Assembly: GCF_000381365.1 (NCBI RefSeq)
Contig: NZ_KB905466.1
Coordinates: forward strand, 2,654,821 to 2,718,820
Source: Bacteroides salyersiae WAL 10018 = DSM 18765 = JCM 12988
GTDB taxonomy: Bacteria; Bacteroidota; Bacteroidia; Bacteroidales; Bacteroidaceae
DNA: 64,000 bases
Reading direction: 5' to 3'
Shown: one piece after another, positions 28,699 to 36,914 of the stretch
Position numbering within the stretch: position 1 is the stretch's first letter
Layout: each line of letters begins with the position of its first letter
Position numbers and translations under genes: made by a program
The notes under the pieces: model-generated
Databases searched by the model: none
What the model saw: the letters and a program-made list of their open reading frames with translations, nothing else
What the model was told of the DNA's origin: nothing

Positions 28699-31600
28699 TT
28701 ATAATCCTAATCTTAAAGTTAGAGTAAACTGTTTGGGTACAGGAGAAGCCACCCCGCCGGAACGAAAGAATTCCGGGTCTTGTCCGTTCAATTTAGAATC
28801 CGAATAAACGAGGAAGAGGTTGGTTGCCTGCAGTTTCAGTTGCAGATTATTCAGCTTGAATTGCTTGATCCAGGCCGGGTTGAAATCGTATGATAAAGAG
28901 ATCTCTTTCATCCGGATAAAATCGCCTTTTGCAACGCGGACATCCGAATAGTTATACGCATTATAGGCATATTTTAGATTGGGGATGTCTTGTACCTGGC
29001 GTTTGTGAGCTATTACCGGAATGTTGGTATGGGCTTCGTCTCCGGGCACCGTCCATCTGTTCTTAAATTCTTTGGGCATTGCATCCAGATCGGAGTACTC
29101 GCTTTTGAATACAGGGTCCAGGCGGACTACATTTCCGAAAGAGTAGGTCATGAAGACATTTAATCTGAAATTCTTGTATGAAAAGATATTTCCGAAACTT
29201 CCCGTAATGGTGGGATCGGTAGGACCTTCGTATTTCAGGAAACCTTTTTTCATCGATTCCTGGAAATTGATTTCTGTGATGGTTATCTCTCCGTTTTCAT
29301 TGATAAAAGTAGGTAGCCCGTCTTCATTCAAACCTTGGAAAGGGATTGAAAACAGTGCACGTACGGGATACCCTTTTTCGGCAAATCCCATTCCGGAGAT
29401 GAGGCTCATTACTCGTGCTTTAGAGTCCAGTTCGGTTATTTCATTCTTGGATTTTGAGAAGATAAAATCCGTAGTCCACTGAAAACTCTTTGTCCGTATG
29501 TTTTTGGTAGACAAGGTCAGTTCGAATCCGCTTGATTTCATAGAAGCCACATTGGCGTATTTCATTCCTTGTCCGCCACTACCTTGTGTATTGATGACTC
29601 CGATCAGGTCATAATTATTACGGGTGTAATAGTCTGCACTAAGATTGATCCGATTGTCGATAAAGCCGAAATCAACACCGATATTGAATTCATGCTTTTT
29701 TTCATAAGTCAGTTCGCTGTTTTCCAAATCTTCTATTTGCAAACCCGATTCTTTTACATCGGCGAAAGGGCGGTAAGGGGAGTAGTTGCGGTATACCACA
29801 CGGGAGTTGGTAACAAAGGCCGGGCCCCTGTCGGCAGTCAGACTATAAGAAGCCTTTAGCGTAAAGTGCGACAAGGCCGGAGTCAGTTTCTCAAAAAACT
29901 CTTCTTCATGCATGTTCCATGCTAAGGCCGCGTTCCAGGTAGGCAGCCAGCGAGCCGACCGGGCTTTTCCCAATCTGTTGGAACCTTCATAGCGGAGCGT
30001 TCCGGTGGCTGTATATTTTCCCATATATGAGTAGGTTGCCATACCGAAGAAGGCAAGGTTCCGGGAATAGGTCAGGTCATTGTAGTAGTATTGGTTATTC
30101 TGTTCTATTCCTTGTTTGAATATCAGGTAATCGTAAAAAGGCACCCCTCCTTTTTCATATTGGTAGCCCCAACCTCTTGACCAGTATTGGGTACGGTCGG
30201 CCGAGTTCGCTTCTGTTCCGGCAAACAGGTTCATAATATGTTTGTCCTTGAAGCTGGTGTTATAGCTCAGGCTGGCTCTGAAGTCATATCCGAACAACTT
30301 GTATTCGTTTTTATCGAAGATACCTCCTTCCGGTAATACGACTACGGGAAGTGAGTTCGGAAGATCCGGATTTTTGTATAGGAGCGGATTCTTATCGAGT
30401 ATGGTTGCATCTCCTGCGGCACGATATGCCTCGGGTTGATTAGAGTTCTCTTTTATAAGATGATCTTGTGAGGTCATCTGGTATTTTACTGCACCTACAA
30501 CTTTAGCTTCCAAGCCTTTGATGATTTTCCAATTCAGTTCACCCTGGAATTTGAGATCTACCACATCCAGATCGATGTAGTTTTTGTCCAATTCATTCAG
30601 AATGTTGAAAGGGGCATAGTTTCTGGTATAATATACCAGTCCGTTTTCATCTTTCAGAGCTAATGTTCTTGATGTATTCAGCGCATAGCTATATGGGTTG
30701 ATGTCAAAGTCACGTCTAACTTCTCCGCTCACTACATCTATCTCCTGGCTTAACGTTCCGGGAGCTTTTTGTTTTCTGTAAGAACCGTTGGAAAGCAGCG
30801 TCAACGTCAGATTGTCGGACAGGTTGAAGGAAGCATTGGCATTGGCTGTATATCTTTTGACCGAGCTTGCTTTGGTCCAGCCCGGATCATTATAGATACT
30901 GATCGAACCGTAGTACTTCGCTTTTTCCGTACCGGAACTGATACTGATCGAGTGATTCATGGTGATGTTGTTATTAAACAATTCGTCAAACCAGTTCGTG
31001 TTTCTCATTTCGGCCATCTGAAGGTATCCGGCACGTGCTTCGGGGGTATTTTCCAGTCCCCATGTCTGGGTCTTCGGATTATAATCGTTGATGAGCTGGT
31101 ACATCTTTCCATAAACTCCGCTATTGGAGGCCCGGTAAGTATCAGAGAAGATCAGCCAGCCTTTTTCTGCCATTTCATTGTAAACACCCATCTGTTCCTG
31201 CGAATCCATTATGTTGAAATCGTTATAGTTAGGTTTCAGGCGGGATGTGAATTCACCGGTATAGTTGATCCGGCTGACACCGGCCTGCCCTCTCTTTGTG
31301 GTGATTACTACTACGCCCGCCATGGCTCTGGCACCGTATATGGAGGTAGCCGAACCGTCTTTCAGAATTTGAAAACTTTCGATATCGTCGGCACTCAATC
31401 CGGCTATTGCAGAACTGATCAAGGTGACGGCGTCGCCGGAAGACAGGTCATCGGCGTTGATTTCAACGGCATCTTCCATGACAACGCCATCGACCACCCA
31501 TAGCGGTTTGGAACTGCCGTAGATAGAGGTGGCACCGCGTACACGAATCTTCGGGGCAGTGCCGAAAGTACCGGACACATTCTGTACGGATACTCCTGCG

Positions 31601-32310
31601 GAGCGTCCTTCCAGTGCGCGGCTTACATCGGGTATACCGTCCAGGCGGGCATCTTCTGCTTTCAGTCTGTCGGTTGCACCGGTAAACAGGCGTTTGTCTA
31701 CTTTTGTCATACCCGTCACGACCACTTCGTCCAGAATCTGCGAATCGGAGTTAAGAACCACCTTTATCGTCCCCTCTTTGATCGGGAGTTCTTTGGTCTC
31801 CATTCCGATGTAGGAGACGATCAGGGTTTTTGCCTTTTCCGGAATGTTTATCTGGAAGTGGCCGTCGAGATCGGTGACTGTCCCGACTGTTTCATCCTCT
31901 TTAAACCGGATGCTCACCCCTGGCAGACTTTCCCCTTTATCATCTACCACAATACCCGACGCCTGTTTTACTTTCCCTTTCTCGGGAGCTTTACGGGGTT
32001 TGAATATCTGGATGTATTTGTCTTTTATTTCATAACTAAGAGATTGTCCTTTCAAAATGATCTCCAATGCTTCGTTGATCGATTTATCCTGGAAACGAAC
32101 GGTTATTTTCCGTCCCAGGTCTACATCATTCACATTGAACCATAGGGAATAGGTGGTTTTTGCTTTTAGTTGTTCCAAAGCTTCTTTTACTGTTACGTCT
32201 TTCAGATCGAGAGAGAAGTTCTTCTCCTGAGCGGAAATGACCTGTGCACAGATTAAAAAACAGGTGATTAAAGCCATTTTCATAAGGGCTTTCCATTCTT
32301 TTACATACAT
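28699..32310 (-). CDS. SusC/RagA-like TonB-dependent transporter with STN domain
   Basis: A 1203-residue outer-membrane importer. The N-terminal STN domain (about 28-98) is typical of transducers that signal to a FecR anti-sigma factor. A carboxypeptidase-regulatory-like beta domain (about 117-195, GIVVDDKGESLPGVSIRF) follows, then the TonB box/plug (DEVVVTGM, VRGATSIYGSSKPLWVVDG) and a 22-strand barrel ending LTLRLGL. The start MYVKEWKALMKMALITC may be too long, since internal Met10 or Met12 gives a better signal peptide. It lies 26 bp after the FecR gene, which supports regulation by the ECF sigma/anti-sigma pair. Confidence 0.9.
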   Translation of the reverse strand: MYVKEWKALMKMALITCFLICAQVISAQEKNFSLDLKDVTVKEALEQLKAKTTYSLWFNVNDVDLGRKITVRFQDKSINEALEIILKGQSLSYEIKDKYIQIFKPRKAPEKGKVKQASGIVVDDKGESLPGVSIRFKEDETVGTVTDLDGHFQINIPEKAKTLIVSYIGMETKELPIKEGTIKVVLNSDSQILDEVVVTGMTKVDKRLFTGATDRLKAEDARLDGIPDVSRALEGRSAGVSVQNVSGTFGTAPKIRVRGATSIYGSSKPLWVVDGVVMEDAVEINADDLSSGDAVTLISSAIAGLSADDIESFQILKDGSATSIYGARAMAGVVVITTKRGQAGVSRINYTGEFTSRLKPNYNDFNIMDSQEQMGVYNEMAEKGWLIFSDTYRASNSGVYGKMYQLINDYNPKTQTWGLENTPEARAGYLQMAEMRNTNWFDELFNNNITMNHSISISSGTEKAKYYGSISIYNDPGWTKASSVKRYTANANASFNLSDNLTLTLLSNGSYRKQKAPGTLSQEIDVVSGEVRRDFDINPYSYALNTSRTLALKDENGLVYYTRNYAPFNILNELDKNYIDLDVVDLKFQGELNWKIIKGLEAKVVGAVKYQMTSQDHLIKENSNQPEAYRAAGDATILDKNPLLYKNPDLPNSLPVVVLPEGGIFDKNEYKLFGYDFRASLSYNTSFKDKHIMNLFAGTEANSADRTQYWSRGWGYQYEKGGVPFYDYLIFKQGIEQNNQYYYNDLTYSRNLAFFGMATYSYMGKYTATGTLRYEGSNRLGKARSARWLPTWNAALAWNMHEEEFFEKLTPALSHFTLKASYSLTADRGPAFVTNSRVVYRNYSPYRPFADVKESGLQIEDLENSELTYEKKHEFNIGVDFGFIDNRINLSADYYTRNNYDLIGVINTQGSGGQGMKYANVASMKSSGFELTLSTKNIRTKSFQWTTDFIFSKSKNEITELDSKARVMSLISGMGFAEKGYPVRALFSIPFQGLNEDGLPTFINENGEITITEINFQESMKKGFLKYEGPTDPTITGSFGNIFSYKNFRLNVFMTYSFGNVVRLDPVFKSEYSDLDAMPKEFKNRWTVPGDEAHTNIPVIAHKRQVQDIPNLKYAYNAYNYSDVRVAKGDFIRMKEISLSYDFNPAWIKQFKLNNLQLKLQATNLFLVYSDSKLNGQDPEFFRSGGVASPVPKQFTLTLRLGL

Positions 32311-32336
32311 CGGCGCTATTATTAAATTATGATTGA

Positions 32337-33434
32337 TTATTTTCTTGATATAATTATTTCATCTCCATCGATCGTGTAATACAGATTGTTGTTGGCGGCC
32401 ATGATATCCAGTATCTCTGTAATCGTTTCGTCGTTTCGGAAATCGCCATAGAAGCGTTCAGTGCTCAGTTGGCGGTCTTTTATTTCGATTTTCACATTGA
32501 ATGCCCGTTCCAGATCACGTACAATCTGACTTAGCGGTTCTTCGTTGAAAAAGAGGGTGTTTCGTATCGTTACGCTTGGAACCCGTATGGATGCTGTGGG
32601 TTGCCCGGTGACATTGCTCGGGATAACATCCAATATTTCCTGTTTCGGATGTGTCCACATGGCATAACTTTTGGCATCTACGTTTTTCACGGTAACCCGG
32701 TTTTCCTTTTTGTTGATGACTGCCTGCTGGTTGGGGATAAGCAGCACGTTTCTTACATTGTTTTCGATATTTCCGACATTCAGGCTACCTTCTACCAAAG
32801 TAACCCGTGCACTTTCATCTTCCTTATAAGATTTAAAGTTGAATTTGGTACCGAGTACTTTAATCTTTACCTTTCCGGAAAGTACACTGAACGGGAGTTT
32901 CTTATTTTTGGTGACCTCAAAATAGGCTTCGCCGTCCAGAGAAACATTCCGGTTGGAATGACCGAAACTTTCCAGATAAGATAACCGGCTTCCGGAATTC
33001 AACCATACAGAGGTTCCATCGGGTAAAGTAACTTTAGATTTGGAGCCATAAGGGATTTCAATTGTTTGTGCCAGGCGAGAGCCTGATGAGCCGGAGCGGG
33101 CTATATAGTAGGAACCTGCACCCAGCCCGAATGCTATGGCAAAAACGGCTGCATACCGTATCCAGGAGCGGGGCACGGAATATCGCCTGCTTTCTTTCTG
33201 CTTTAGACCGGTCTTTCTGGCGAAGCCGGCATAGGCATCTCCGATTTGTGAGGAGAAGAATTTCTTGTTTTGAGAGATTCGCAATCCTTTTATCAACAGA
33301 TAATACTCTTTGTACACCTGCTTGTTTTCTGCGCTGTTTTCATACCATGCTTTCAAAACAGCCTCTTCCTCTTTGGATATCTGCTTGGAGAACTGCCTGT
33401 TGATAAGATTAAAAATATCGATGTCGTTGTCCAT
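32337..33434 (-). CDS. FecR-family anti-sigma factor
   Basis: A 365-residue single-pass protein. The cytoplasmic N-terminus (about 1-88) would bind the sigma factor. One membrane segment lies at about 91-110 (AAVFAIAFGLGAGSYYIA). The periplasmic FecR domain shows PYGSKSKVTLPDGTSVWLNS and LDGEAYFEVTKN, and the C-terminal DUF4974-type domain binds STN domains of SusC-like receptors (LERAFNVKIEIKDRQL). It lies between the sigma gene and susC, the standard order for substrate-sensing Sus systems. Confidence 0.9.
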   Translation of the reverse strand: MDNDIDIFNLINRQFSKQISKEEEAVLKAWYENSAENKQVYKEYYLLIKGLRISQNKKFFSSQIGDAYAGFARKTGLKQKESRRYSVPRSWIRYAAVFAIAFGLGAGSYYIARSGSSGSRLAQTIEIPYGSKSKVTLPDGTSVWLNSGSRLSYLESFGHSNRNVSLDGEAYFEVTKNKKLPFSVLSGKVKIKVLGTKFNFKSYKEDESARVTLVEGSLNVGNIENNVRNVLLIPNQQAVINKKENRVTVKNVDAKSYAMWTHPKQEILDVIPSNVTGQPTASIRVPSVTIRNTLFFNEEPLSQIVRDLERAFNVKIEIKDRQLSTERFYGDFRNDETITEILDIMAANNNLYYTIDGDEIIISRK

Positions 33435-33492
33435 ACTTGTCGCCTTTTATAAGTAGGACGTCCGGGAAATACAGTAGGGTAGTGAGAAAAGA

Positions 33493-33532
33493 ACTTTTTT
33501 CGATAAAAGTTTTCTTTTTTATCGAAAAAAGT
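33493..33532 (-). repeat. 16-bp inverted repeat between sigma and anti-sigma genes
   Basis: ACTTTTTTCGATAAAA at 33493-33508 is perfectly inverted at 33517-33532 with an 8-nt loop. On the minus strand it is followed by a T-rich run (TTCTTTTCTC). It could be a weak terminator that lowers read-through from sigma gene to fecR, or an operator. Confidence 0.55.
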
Positions 33533-33558
33533 ATCACGAAGCTTGTTTAATGCGGATT

Positions 33559-34146
33559 TTACTGATTAAAAAGATAGAAATATAAGGCTGTAATGGTGAG
33601 GAGGTAATCTTTCAGTTCCTCTCTGAATAGGCTGAGTGCTTTTTTGATGTGGTATTTCACCGTATTGACGGAGATGTTCAGCTCATTAGCTATTTCGGCA
33701 TAGCTCTTGTTTCCATACCGGCTCAGCAGGAATACTTTTTTGCATTCTTCGGGCATCGATTGGATAATTTCTTCTATTTTCTTTTCCAGTTCCGATGAGA
33801 CGATCTGCTCGAACATCTCTTGATCCGGGATGTAACAGCTCGACGAGCCGATTTCACTTTCAAGGCTGAATACTTCCGCTTCTCTGGACCGGCTTCGTAA
33901 GTAATCGATGCATTTATTGTGAACGGAGGTGAGCAGATAGGATTTTACAGAAGTTGAAATGATCAGTTGTTCTCTTTTTTCCCAAATAGACATCATTACA
34001 TCTTCCACTATGTTCTGGCTGATATAGTAATCTTCTACATATTCATACGCAATGGCGCCCATCAAAGCATAATAATGATCAAAAATGAATTTATATGCAT
34101 GATGGTCCCCTTCTCTGAGCTTCTTTATCAGTTGCGCATTGTACAT
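33559..34146 (-). CDS. ECF RNA polymerase sigma factor (FecI-like)
   Basis: A 195-residue sigma factor. Region 2 is at about 20-90 (FDHYYALMGAIAYEYVEDYY, IVEDVMMSIWEKREQL); region 4 is at about 130-180 with the helix-turn-helix NKSYAEIANELNISVNTVKY. It should transcribe the downstream fecR/susC genes when the transporter signals substrate. Unusually, the gene begins only 24 bp after the response regulator gene with no terminator visible between them, so it may be cotranscribed with the two-component system. Confidence 0.9.
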   Translation of the reverse strand: MYNAQLIKKLREGDHHAYKFIFDHYYALMGAIAYEYVEDYYISQNIVEDVMMSIWEKREQLIISTSVKSYLLTSVHNKCIDYLRSRSREAEVFSLESEIGSSSCYIPDQEMFEQIVSSELEKKIEEIIQSMPEECKKVFLLSRYGNKSYAEIANELNISVNTVKYHIKKALSLFREELKDYLLTITALYFYLFNQ

Positions 34147-34170
34147 GAAAAACGGTCTATTTGGGGTTGT

Positions 34171-34893
34171 TCATATTTCTAACAGGCTTAATCCTATTCC
34201 TTTCACGGTTTTGATATTTACAGACGGATCTTCCGCGAACAGCTTTCTTAGTTTGGTGACAAATACATCCAGGCTGCGTGAAGCGAAGTAATCGTCCTCC
34301 GTTCCCCAGAGTTTTTCAAGGATGGTTTCGCGTTTCACTACTTCGCCTTTCTTTTCGCAAAGCATTTGCAATAGTTTTGTCTCGCGGGCTGTCAGTGTTT
34401 TATTGGTACCCGATGCGTGTTTCAGGGTAGCATGCTCTGCATCCAGCGTATAGTTCTTTCCTATTTGATAGATACCTTCCGCCATGACCGGTGTTTTCGG
34501 GGCCGGTGTTGCGGCGGGTGCTTTCTGCTTCATTTTCATTAAAGCCTGTACGTGTGCATTCAGCTCTTCGGGGAGAAACGGCTTTTTCAGGTAGTTGTTG
34601 ACTCCCAATTCGTAACCTTTCACCACATCCTTGGGTGAAACACGTCCCGAACTGAAAAGGATAGGGGTATCCGGATCGGTTTCACGAATACGTTTTACCA
34701 TCTCGTAACCATCCATAACCGGCATTTCGATGTCCGAAACGATTACGTCCGGTTGCCATTCCTGCCACACTTTCAGTCCTTCTTCTCCATTGGCGGCATC
34801 TTTTATTTCGTATCCGCCGATCATGTCTTCAAGTCCTCCCCGGATGATGTATCTCAGGTTGGCATCGTCTTCAACCAATAATAACTTTATCAT
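34171..34893 (-). CDS. OmpR-family response regulator
   Basis: A 240-residue regulator. The receiver domain (1-120) has the acidic pair in LLVEDD, the phospho-acceptor Asp at about 53-56 in VIVSDIEMPVMDG, and the lysine in YLKKPF. A linker rich in Ala/Pro/Lys (KQKAPAATPAPKTP) leads to a winged-helix DNA-binding domain (LTARETKLLQMLCEKKGEVV, SLDVFVTKLRKLFAED). Its start overlaps the stop of the kinase gene by 4 bp (ATGA). The 11-bp repeats at 36291-36322 in front of the operon are likely its own binding site. Confidence 0.9.
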   Translation of the reverse strand: MIKLLLVEDDANLRYIIRGGLEDMIGGYEIKDAANGEEGLKVWQEWQPDVIVSDIEMPVMDGYEMVKRIRETDPDTPILFSSGRVSPKDVVKGYELGVNNYLKKPFLPEELNAHVQALMKMKQKAPAATPAPKTPVMAEGIYQIGKNYTLDAEHATLKHASGTNKTLTARETKLLQMLCEKKGEVVKRETILEKLWGTEDDYFASRSLDVFVTKLRKLFAEDPSVNIKTVKGIGLSLLEI

Positions 34894-36248
34894 GCTGTTT
34901 CTCCGTTATGTTGTGGAATGTTTATCGTAAATTTGCTGTATTCTCCTTCTATGCTTTCCAGCTTTACGCTGCCGTGGTGTGCTTCGACGACATGCAGGAC
35001 ATAGTTCAGCCCGAGTCCGAAACCGGAAGCGCCTCCTTTGCGGTTGCGTATCACGGCCGAAGCGCGTTCGAATTTCTCGAAAATCTTTCCTTGCTCTTTC
35101 AAGGGGATGCCCATACCGTTGTCTGTTACACTGATATGGGTATATCCGTCGGTGGAGGCAGAAGAGGATATTTTTATCTGCACACTCTCACCCGAATATT
35201 TGATGGCATTGTCTATCAGGTTACTGAGGGCCTCTTTTAGGAATTCTTCGTCAGCGTATGCTTTTTCTTCTTGCAGGTCAAGAACAAATTCCACTTGCTT
35301 TTCTGCCTTGGCGGTGAACTTCTCGATCAGGTCTTCGATGATCGGGCGCAGTTCCACTTCTGTTTTCTCAAGTAGCAGTTTTCCTTCTTCCAGTTTCGAT
35401 AAGGTCAGTACTTTGTTGACCAATGCCAGCAGATGTTCCTCTTCGTCTTCCATGATGTCGAAGTACTTCTCTTTCCGTTCCGGCTTATCGTCGAGTTTTC
35501 CACTGCGCAGGATACGTGTGCCCATGAGGATGGAGCTAAGCGGTGTTTTCATGTCATGAATCATGGCATACGAGAAGTCTTCACGTATTTTGGCTATTTT
35601 GTTTTGTTTCGCAATCACTTTGATTTGTTGCACCAGGCAATAGATGACGATGAACAGAAGGAGTACGGTTCCTATAAGGAACATACGCATCTGCAGGATG
35701 ATCATTTTATAAGGATTTTCAATGGTAGCCTGTATACCTTTGGAGAAATCTTCCCGGATAGGGTAGATTTGTGTCTGCATCTTGCTGTGGAGCCGGACGA
35801 GATTGTTGTCCTCCGCGAAATCTTCTACGTATTTGTAATGGGCAGAGTCTATTGCAATGGAGTCGATGCGGAAGCGAAGCTTTCCCAGATTGATTTTATC
35901 CAGTTCTTCCCGATAACATGAATCCAGTAGTTGATAATCGAGCGGAATGTTGTATTGGTGATGAATGCAATGCAAAGCGGTCACCAAAATCAATCTGTCG
36001 GCCAAATCATTCTTTGCACGTACTTTGGTAGAATCGAGCTGGAGTACGGTGCCATTGGGGATATTGTTTTTAAACCGATCGCTGGTCCGTGAGGACTCCT
36101 GTAACTGCGCTTCCAGAAAAGCATTGTTTATTTTGTCGTATAATTCATTCTCCAACAGATGGTAGGAGTTGGAAAACCACATTCCCTGTAATGCCATTAC
36201 CGCAAGGATGGCAATGACAGTAATATAACGAAATAGCGGTTTATTCAT
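34890..36248 (-). CDS. Membrane sensor histidine kinase
   Basis: A 452-residue kinase with a membrane segment at about 7-26, a periplasmic domain of about 160 residues and a second membrane segment at about 188-208. HisKA has the phospho-acceptor His at about 231 (MIHDMKTPLSS). HATPase_c shows the N box LSNLIDNAIKYSGE, G1 DNGMGIP and G2 SGFGLGLNYV. It forms an operon with the response regulator. Its catalytic core closely resembles that of the orphan kinase at 41265-43499, so the two are paralogues. Confidence 0.9.
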   Translation of the reverse strand: MNKPLFRYITVIAILAVMALQGMWFSNSYHLLENELYDKINNAFLEAQLQESSRTSDRFKNNIPNGTVLQLDSTKVRAKNDLADRLILVTALHCIHHQYNIPLDYQLLDSCYREELDKINLGKLRFRIDSIAIDSAHYKYVEDFAEDNNLVRLHSKMQTQIYPIREDFSKGIQATIENPYKMIILQMRMFLIGTVLLLFIVIYCLVQQIKVIAKQNKIAKIREDFSYAMIHDMKTPLSSILMGTRILRSGKLDDKPERKEKYFDIMEDEEEHLLALVNKVLTLSKLEEGKLLLEKTEVELRPIIEDLIEKFTAKAEKQVEFVLDLQEEKAYADEEFLKEALSNLIDNAIKYSGESVQIKISSSASTDGYTHISVTDNGMGIPLKEQGKIFEKFERASAVIRNRKGGASGFGLGLNYVLHVVEAHHGSVKLESIEGEYSKFTINIPQHNGETA

Positions 36249-36271
36249 ACTTTTGTCTTTTAATTTGCTGG

Positions 36272-36322
36272 CAAATATAACAAATTTCTTCGTTAACGTA
36301 ACGTTAACCTAACGATAACGTT
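36272..36322 (-). promoter_or_regulatory. Promoter with 11-bp direct repeats before the kinase-regulator operon
   Basis: On the minus strand TATATTTG (36272-36279) is a -7 box 24 bp before the start codon. Where a -33 box would lie there are instead five GTTA words spaced 6, 5, 6 and 5 bp, making 11-bp tandem repeats (GTTATCGTTAG, then GTTAACGTTAC, then GTTAACG) at 36291-36322. Such repeats are typical targets of OmpR-type regulators and suggest autoregulation. Confidence 0.65.
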
Positions 36323-36352
36323 GTAATAACATTCTTTTTGCAAGCCGCGCCT

Positions 36353-36360
36353 TACCTTTG
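36353..36360 (+). promoter_or_regulatory. -7-like box upstream of the DUF3267-like gene
   Basis: TACCTTTG matches TAnnTTTG and lies 73 bp before the gene at 36433. The -33 element is not clear. Confidence 0.45.
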
Positions 36361-36432
36361 TATCATCCGGAATCAGTGATAGGACTGTATGAAGAGTGAA
36401 ATGTTCCGGTCGGTAGGATCAGAAAGAATGCG

Positions 36433-36876
36433 ATGAGAGAAGACGATACGGAATATGAAAAATCTCCGGTGACTGTGAGCCGTGGCATGAGTGGGACGCA
36501 AATCACACTTTGCATGGTTTCATGCGCTTATTCGTTCATAATGTATGAATGGGTTCGCGCACTCTTTTTTCTGCTTTTCTCTAAAAAAGGGAAACGGTCG
36601 GTTTCTTTCAGGATGAGAGGACGTTGCCTGTCTGCCCGTTGTCTATGTTGTGAATATCTGCGTGTATGGCAATATGTGGTCGTTTCCTTGATGCCTGCTG
36701 TTCTTCTGGGCGTGATTCCTTTGTTTTATGCTTTGCTCTCCGGCAGATATCTGTTACTCCCGGTTGCTGTCCTGTTTCTATTGATGGGGGCGAATGATTA
36801 TAAGACTGTCTGGCTGCTTCGATATTTTGAGGCGGGGCATTGGGTAAAAAACGACCCTGCACCCCCGGGATGCTGA
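36433..36876 (+). CDS. DUF3267-like membrane protein lacking the zinc motif
   Basis: A 147-residue protein with about three membrane segments. The C-terminal half (YLRVWQYVVVSLMPAVLLG, then LLLPVAVLFLLMGANDYK, and the ending NDPAPPGC) resembles DUF3267 putative metalloproteases. The place where those carry HExxH (as in HELIHGLFF) reads YEWVRALFF, so both zinc-binding histidines are gone. It may be a catalytically dead member or a decaying copy. It is transcribed divergently from the kinase operon and converges on the pectate lyase-like gene. The family assignment is from memory. Confidence 0.5.
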   Translation: MREDDTEYEKSPVTVSRGMSGTQITLCMVSCAYSFIMYEWVRALFFLLFSKKGKRSVSFRMRGRCLSARCLCCEYLRVWQYVVVSLMPAVLLGVIPLFYALLSGRYLLLPVAVLFLLMGANDYKTVWLLRYFEAGHWVKNDPAPPGC

Positions 36877-36914
36877 TAACGGATGATAGCATGACGGGGA
36901 TGCAGGGGGATGAA

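Noticed and set aside
34171..36248. RprX/RprY two-component system
   Set aside because: The receiver sequence does not match RprY as I remember it (different N-terminus and linker), so no symbol is given.
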